A DNA stretch of 17,890 bases from CAUSWF01 sp963535465. GTDB taxonomy: Bacteria; Bacillota_I; Bacilli_A; RF39; UBA660. The stretch lies in assembly GCA_963535465.1 (NCBI GenBank), contig CAUSWF010000013.1, positions 1 to 17,890 of the forward strand, read 5' to 3'. Under the pieces are notes generated by a model, which was given only the letters and a program-made list of their open reading frames with translations, ran no database searches and had not been told where the DNA came from. The position numbers were made by a program, and so were the translations under genes. The number at the start of each line of letters is the position of its first letter. Positions within the stretch are counted from its first letter, which is position 1. Below, in pieces: positions 14,308 through 17,890 of the stretch.

Positions 14308-15673
14308 TATTTATATACTTATTTGGATAACATTTATATCATTTTCTCTACTTATAATGATATTTCTATGGACAAGCCAAGTATTATTCTTAAAAGGTTA
14401 TTATAGATATAAAAAAGAAAAAGATGTATTAGAAATTGCTACATACATAAAAAATAATTATCAAAATAAGGATATTGATAAAAAACTAAATGAATTATCA
14501 TTCAATAAAAATGTCTGTATAGAAACAACAGATGCTTCCGCATCTTCAAGTTATTCATCACTATATATGGGGAAAGGTTGTTTCATATCAGATGATACAC
14601 TTAAATATAAAAATGACTTTATAATGAATAACTTATCTACTAAAAACTATTTATTAATAAATCCTAAATTCGGTAATAAAACTATATTCTATGCAATGAA
14701 ACTAACATCTTCTAAATATGCATTTATAAATGCCTCAATTGACCCAATAGATTCAACCATAGATCTTCTAAGAAATCAATTTATATTATGTTCAATAATA
14801 GTAATATTAATAACATCCATAATAGCTTTATATATTGCTAAATACGTATCAAGTCCTATCATAGAAATAACTAAAGAAGCTACTAATTTATTAAATAATA
14901 ATTTTAATAAAAATAAATTAAACACATCTATAAAAGAATTAAACGACTTATCAAATACACTAAGTAATGTATCAAAAGAACTAACTAAAATGGATCAAGT
15001 AAAAAGAGATTTAATGGCTAATGTATCTCATGATATGAAAACACCTCTAACAATGATAAAAGCCTATGCAGATGCCGCAACTGAATTACACGCAAATAAC
15101 CTTGAAAAACAAAAAGAAGATTTAAATATAATAATAAGTGAAGCCGACAGATTAACAATATTAGTAAATGACATATTAAAACTATCATCTATGCAAGAAG
15201 CATCTCTTAATCTGAATCTAGAAAAAATAGACTTAGTAGAAATAAGTCATAAAGTAATTGATAGATTTAAAGCATTAACAGATAAAGGATATAATTTTAT
15301 AATTAAATCTAATAAAAAACAAGCTACTATTATAGGAGACTATAAAACGATAGATGGCGTAATATACAATCTAGTAAATAACGCTATAAATTATACAGGA
15401 GACGATAAAAAAGTAACTATAGATATTAATGTAGAAAAAGAAAATATTACATTAAAAGTAATAGATACCGGTAGTGGTATAAATAGTAATGATATAGAAC
15501 ACATATGGGATAAATATTATAAAAGTAATAAGAATTATAAAAGAAATAAATATGGTACAGGCCTTGGCCTAAGTATAGTTAAATCATCACTTATAGCCCA
15601 TAATTTTAAATATGGAGTATCATCAACAAGTAAAGGAACAACATTCTACTTTATAGCAAAAAAAGAGAAATAA
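14291..15673 (+). CDS. Membrane sensor histidine kinase
   Basis: Partner kinase of the preceding regulator (460 residues from the ATG at 14291). TM1 is about residues 6-32, an extracytoplasmic sensor of about 130 residues follows, TM2 is about 163-185, and then a HAMP linker. The HisKA H-box is NVSHDMKTPLTMIKAY with phospho-accepting H247. The ATPase domain has the N-box NLVNNAINYT (about 360-369), G1 DTGSGI (392-397) and G2 GTGLGLSIV (422-430). The sensor contains two Cys (C76 and C97), which could form a disulfide. Its fold is not recognised, so the signal is unknown. An in-frame TTG at 14279 is possible, but it directly abuts AGAGGAG, leaving no spacer. The ATG lies 12 bases from it and is probably coupled to the regulator. 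Confidence 0.94.
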   Translation: MKKKYNIYILIWITFISFSLLIMIFLWTSQVLFLKGYYRYKKEKDVLEIATYIKNNYQNKDIDKKLNELSFNKNVCIETTDASASSSYSSLYMGKGCFISDDTLKYKNDFIMNNLSTKNYLLINPKFGNKTIFYAMKLTSSKYAFINASIDPIDSTIDLLRNQFILCSIIVILITSIIALYIAKYVSSPIIEITKEATNLLNNNFNKNKLNTSIKELNDLSNTLSNVSKELTKMDQVKRDLMANVSHDMKTPLTMIKAYADAATELHANNLEKQKEDLNIIISEADRLTILVNDILKLSSMQEASLNLNLEKIDLVEISHKVIDRFKALTDKGYNFIIKSNKKQATIIGDYKTIDGVIYNLVNNAINYTGDDKKVTIDINVEKENITLKVIDTGSGINSNDIEHIWDKYYKSNKNYKRNKYGTGLGLSIVKSSLIAHNFKYGVSSTSKGTTFYFIAKKEK

Positions 15674-15689
15674 TCTCTTTTTTTGCTAT
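15653..15689. terminator. Shared bidirectional terminator between the kinase and lipoprotein 1
   Basis: A perfect 16-bp stem (15653-15668 with 15674-15689) encloses a five-base loop. Seven A:T pairs inside the stem supply a U-tract in both directions. The kinase stop codon TAA (15671-15673) is in the loop, and the stop codon of the convergent lipoprotein gene (15688-15686) is in the foot of the stem. Both genes thus end within this 37-base element. Confidence 0.93.
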
Positions 15690-16336
15690 TTACTCTTAAC
15701 TTTTACCTTCTTACGCACATTAACATATCCTTGTACCATATAAAAATCTTCTTCTCCAGATGGAATTTCATTTGCATAATTAGTTCTAATATCAAGAACG
15801 TTGTCATCAAAAGGTTCATCACTTATTTCTCCATAAGCTGAATTAAAATTAGAACCAAAATAATCCATATTATTTAATGCATTCATCAATTCATCATAAT
15901 CCAAATATGCATATCTTTTGTATACCAAAACATTTCTATAAAACAATCTGTCTGCCCTTCCTTCGTCATAATTAGGATCATCAGGTACATGAGGGTGCCA
16001 TTTATCTGTTAACGTAACAAATCCACCTTCAGGTGTTTCTGTGTTTTGATACTCTACTTCTTTTTCAGATTCTATTGTAACTTGAGGATTACCATTATAT
16101 ACTTTTACAGTAAAATCAATCTTATAATATTTATATTCTTCTTGTTCATTATCTGATGCTACATCTGGTGTTACAGTAGGAGTCGGAGTAACTTCAGTTA
16201 CTGATGGATTAGTTGAACTATTTTCTTTAGTCTTACATCCTCCAGTAAGAAGCGTACTAATTATTCCTCCTACTAATATAACTTTACGAGTTAATTTACC
16301 TAACTTATCTTTATTTAATTCTAAATTATTAATCAT
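15686..16336 (-). CDS. Lipoprotein of unknown function, paralogue 1
   Basis: A predicted exported lipoprotein of 216 residues. The N-terminus is a basic segment and a hydrophobic helix (about 17-31) ending in LLTGGC with lipid-accepting C34; the -3 residue is Thr, a mild deviation from the lipobox. A Ser/Thr/Pro-rich linker follows (about 40-60, TPTPTVTP), then an acidic patch and a folded region of about 145 residues that I do not recognise, rich in aromatic residues and ending in a basic tail (KKVKVKSK). The start is ATG at 16336 with GAGAGG six bases upstream; an ATG 24 bases earlier lacks one. It is a tandem paralogue of the next gene: residues 23-113 are identical, while residues 114-193 hold most of the differences. 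It has its own promoter and terminator. Confidence 0.85.
   Translation of the reverse strand: MINNLELNKDKLGKLTRKVILVGGIISTLLTGGCKTKENSSTNPSVTEVTPTPTVTPDVASDNEQEEYKYYKIDFTVKVYNGNPQVTIESEKEVEYQNTETPEGGFVTLTDKWHPHVPDDPNYDEGRADRLFYRNVLVYKRYAYLDYDELMNALNNMDYFGSNFNSAYGEISDEPFDDNVLDIRTNYANEIPSGEEDFYMVQGYVNVRKKVKVKSK
16071..16252. repeat. Copy 1 of a 182-bp exact direct repeat within the lipoprotein pair
   Basis: Bases 16071-16252 are identical to 16797-16978 at every position, an offset of 726 bp. The block encodes the lipobox region, the Thr/Pro linker and the start of the folded domain. Flanking coding sequence diverges, and it carries synonymous differences just outside the block. Confidence 0.97.
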
Positions 16337-16360
16337 ATTATTCCTCTCTAAATTGCCCAT

Positions 16361-16389
16361 ATTATAACATTTTTACTAATAAACTTCAA
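16361..16389 (-). promoter_or_regulatory. Promoter of lipoprotein 1
   Basis: -35 TTGAAG (16389-16384), 17 bases, -10 TATAAT (16366-16361). The predicted start near 16354 gives an 18-base leader. The -35 directly follows the U-tract of the lipoprotein 2 terminator. Confidence 0.8.
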
Positions 16390-16390
16390 C

Positions 16391-16415
16391 AAAAAATGTA
16401 GAGTCACCTCTACAT
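16391..16415 (-). terminator. Intrinsic terminator of lipoprotein 2
   Basis: An 8-bp stem (16396-16403 with 16408-16415, loop TCAC on the plus strand) is followed on the minus strand by six Ts. It begins five bases after the lipoprotein 2 stop codon. Confidence 0.88.
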
Positions 16416-16420
16416 CTATA

Positions 16421-17062
16421 CTATTTGCTTTTAACTTTTACCTTCTTACGAACATTGACATATCCTTGTACCATATAAAAATCTTCTTCAGCTGGAATTT
16501 CATTTGCATAATTAAATCTTATATCAATAACGCTATCATCATTATCAGTTAGTTCACCACAAACTGAATTATAATTAGGTCCAAAATAATCCATATTGTT
16601 TAACTCATTCATTAATTCATCATAATCAAAATATACATGTCTTTTGAATACCAAAACAAGCCTATAAAACGATCTGTCTGCTCTTCCTTCGTCATAATTA
16701 GGATCATCAGGTACATGAGGTTGCCATTTATCTGTTAACGTAACAAATCCACCTTCAGGTGTTTCTGTATTTTGATATTCTACTTCTTTCTCAGACTCTA
16801 TTGTAACTTGAGGATTACCATTATATACTTTTACAGTAAAATCAATCTTATAATATTTATATTCTTCTTGTTCATTATCTGATGCTACATCTGGTGTTAC
16901 AGTAGGAGTCGGAGTAACTTCAGTTACTGATGGATTAGTTGAACTATTTTCTTTAGTCTTACATCCTCCAGTAAGAAGTGTACTAATTATTCCTCCTATT
17001 AATATAACTTTACGAGTTAATTTACTTAACTTGTCTTTATTTAATTCAAAATTATTAATCAT
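16421..17062 (-). CDS. Lipoprotein of unknown function, paralogue 2
   Basis: A second copy of the same lipoprotein family, 213 residues, with the same basic and hydrophobic leader, LLTGGC lipobox (C34), Thr/Pro linker and KKVKVKSK tail. Compared with paralogue 1, positions 5, 13 and 22 differ near the N-terminus and residues 23-113 match. Differences then cluster at about 114-193, including a small deletion and an extra Cys (NYNSVCGE in place of NFNSAYGE). The last 21 residues, from EEDFYMVQGY onward, are the same. The start is ATG with AGAGAGGG upstream. It has its own strong extended -10 promoter and a terminator, so each copy is a separate transcription unit. Function is unknown; the variable stretch may be the exposed or ligand-contact part. 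Confidence 0.85.
   Translation of the reverse strand: MINNFELNKDKLSKLTRKVILIGGIISTLLTGGCKTKENSSTNPSVTEVTPTPTVTPDVASDNEQEEYKYYKIDFTVKVYNGNPQVTIESEKEVEYQNTETPEGGFVTLTDKWQPHVPDDPNYDEGRADRSFYRLVLVFKRHVYFDYDELMNELNNMDYFGPNYNSVCGELTDNDDSVIDIRFNYANEIPAEEDFYMVQGYVNVRKKVKVKSK
16797..16978. repeat. Copy 2 of the 182-bp exact direct repeat
   Basis: Matches 16071-16252 base for base, 726 bp away. The -10 box to start-codon region of both genes is also nearly the same (TATAAT, then ATRGGCAATTTAGAGAGG, 18-base leader), so the duplication unit included the control region. Confidence 0.97.
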
Positions 17063-17086
17063 ATATTCCCTCTCTAAATTGCCTAT

Positions 17087-17115
17087 ATTATATCACATAA
17101 AGTAAATATAGTCAA
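17087..17115 (-). promoter_or_regulatory. Promoter of lipoprotein 2, extended -10
   Basis: -35 TTGACT (17115-17110), 17 bases, -10 TATAAT (17092-17087) preceded by TGA, which makes an extended -10. The predicted start near 17080 gives an 18-base leader. The -35 lies in the loop and stem of the hairpin at the end of the upstream gene. Confidence 0.85.
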
Positions 17116-17135
17116 ATAAACTATACTTACTTTAT
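17097..17135 (-). terminator. Long hairpin at the end of the small membrane protein gene, without a U-tract
   Basis: A 16-bp stem with one A-C mismatch (17097-17112 with 17120-17135, seven-base loop) contains the stop codon TAA (17129-17127). No T-run follows on the minus strand, so it may be an inefficient terminator or a processing/stability structure. The -35 of the next promoter is within it. Confidence 0.6.
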
Positions 17136-17540
17136 CCCATACTTTTTATTAAATTCTTTTATTTCTGCATTTGTCGCTATTCTTATCTTATAATTTTTTA
17201 TATATTTTAAACCTTCATCTAATAATCCTTGGGAAACAAAATATCTATTATTTTTTTCTCCATCTATATACCAAACTATAAATGTCTTTTGATACATAAC
17301 ATTATTTTTATAATAAAGCAATAAAGTAAAATATTTTTTAGAGTCATTCTTTTTTACCTCAAAATTAGGATAAAAATATATAATATGTCCTCGGGAAACT
17401 TTTTCTGTTTTTATAGTTCCAAAATCATTAATTTTAGATTTATATTTATTTAAATTATTTTGATAAATTTGGTATCCAGCTCCAAATAATATTAGAAGAA
17501 TGCTTAAAACAATTAATATATATAATATTTTTTTTAACAT
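17127..17540 (-). CDS. Small membrane-anchored protein of unknown function
   Basis: A 137-residue protein with a basic N-terminus (MLKK) and a hydrophobic helix at about residues 5-25, probably an uncleaved anchor since no Cys lipobox is seen. A predicted extracytoplasmic region of about 110 residues follows, rich in Lys, Tyr and Asn, with alternating hydrophobic strands (for example TLLLYYKN, KTFIVWYID). I do not recognise the family. The start is the ATG at 17540, with a GGGGG run seven bases upstream. An in-frame TTG/ATG further up would sit within the preceding gene. The ATG overlaps the end of the cysteine-rich gene by seven bases, so the two are probably co-translated. A role linked to that surface protein is plausible but not shown. 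Confidence 0.78.
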   Translation of the reverse strand: MLKKILYILIVLSILLILFGAGYQIYQNNLNKYKSKINDFGTIKTEKVSRGHIIYFYPNFEVKKNDSKKYFTLLLYYKNNVMYQKTFIVWYIDGEKNNRYFVSQGLLDEGLKYIKNYKIRIATNAEIKEFNKKYGIK

Positions 17541-17890
17541 GCAATCCCCCATACTATAGAATGATTTGTAATATGTCGACATTTATTAAATTGCCTATAT
17601 TGTTTTTTGCCATTTTTTACAATTTCACGTGGATAACAACCTATTGGAAGATAATCAGTTGGACACCCTTCATAATGCGCACAAGATCCATCGTCACCAG
17701 ACCTGCCACATGGTGATCCTCCGCAGACCTCCTCACTACATTTTCTACCATCATAATTAGAATAAGTACTACAAATTTTGTATTTAGAACCACCACAAGC
17801 TGCAGTACATCCCGTCCATCTTTCAGCTTTACGTGTACTACTACAACAATCCATTGTATTACATGCTCTTGTACTATAATTATATCTTAC
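17534..17890 (-). CDS. Cysteine-rich, probably surface or pilin-like protein, C-terminal part (runs off the right edge)
   Basis: The frame is open from the stop at 17536-17534 to the window edge, so the first Met inside it (17854) is unlikely to be the real start. The 118 visible residues contain 14 Cys, at regular short intervals (AACGG, SEEVCGGSPCG, SCAHYEGC, GCYP), with Gly, Ser and Tyr. Extracellular cysteine-rich domains stabilised by disulfides look like this. The peptide RYNYSTRAC at the visible start resembles repeats I associate with pilin-like surface proteins of uncultured Bacilli, but that is a recollection, not a match. G+C is higher here than in the neighbours. The stop overlaps the next gene's start. 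Function and full length cannot be judged. Confidence 0.65.
   Translation of the reverse strand, partial: VRYNYSTRACNTMDCCSSTRKAERWTGCTAACGGSKYKICSTYSNYDGRKCSEEVCGGSPCGRSGDDGSCAHYEGCPTDYLPIGCYPREIVKNGKKQYRQFNKCRHITNHSIVWGIAC

Noticed and set aside
17073..17600. A shared 15-mer (TAAATTGCCTATATT) near the lipoprotein 2 promoter and inside the cysteine-rich gene
   Set aside because: The second copy is in coding sequence (…KQYRQFNK…), the flanks do not match, and AT-rich DNA makes short matches likely.
1..17890. Mycoplasma-type genetic code (TGA as Trp)
   Set aside because: rsmD ends at TGA at its normal length and Trp residues in conserved positions are encoded by TGG.

Overview
The window looks like chromosomal DNA from an AT-rich, low-GC Gram-positive bacterium. 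The evidence is: DnaK lacks the roughly 25-residue ATPase-domain insert seen in Gram-negative DnaK; the heat-shock operon has the HrcA/CIRCE system in the order hrcA-grpE-dnaK; ylbF-like and rsmD genes are adjacent, as in Bacillus; strong A+AGGAG-type ribosome sites and TTGACA/TATAAT promoters are present; Arg and Leu are mostly AGA and TTA. TGA is used as a stop (end of rsmD) and Trp is TGG, so the Mycoplasma genetic code is not used. An uncultured gut-type member of the Bacilli (RF39/Erysipelotrichia-like) is my guess from style, not proven.

Layout, left to right. Nearly everything is on the minus strand, so transcription mostly runs right to left. At the left edge is the N-terminus of a PepF-like oligoendopeptidase (1-118). 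Then comes the heat-shock operon hrcA-grpE-dnaK (164-3559), driven by one sigma-A-type promoter that sits between and inside two CIRCE operators. dnaJ does not follow dnaK. Next are a pilin-like anchored surface protein with a ricin-type trefoil (3678-4814), rsmD overlapping a YlbF-like gene (4864-5692), the topoisomerase IV pair parE-parC (5726-10139), the RecD2 helicase (10214-12394), and an acidic single-span membrane protein (12481-13485). A divergent region of 168 bp separates the latter from the only plus-strand genes, an OmpR-type response regulator and its sensor kinase (13654-15673). These converge on two tandem, nearly identical lipoprotein genes (15686-17062). The right end holds a small membrane-anchored protein and the C-terminal part of a cysteine-rich protein that runs off the window.

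The genes are packed very tightly. Most transcription units have a clear 17-nt-spaced promoter with only about 10-33 nt of leader, and one (the YlbF-like gene) is predicted to be leaderless. Terminator stems repeatedly include the stop codon of the gene they end, and several promoters abut or overlap the preceding terminator. One 16-bp hairpin serves two convergent genes.

The housekeeping part (DnaK/GrpE/HrcA, Topo IV, RecD2, RsmD) is conventional. The accessory interest is in the cell-surface genes: the pilin-like trefoil protein, the duplicated lipoproteins with a 182-bp exactly identical core, the cysteine-rich protein, and the two-component system beside them. I see no CRISPR, transposase, phage gene, rRNA or tRNA. 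I found no clearly new defence or enzymatic system.
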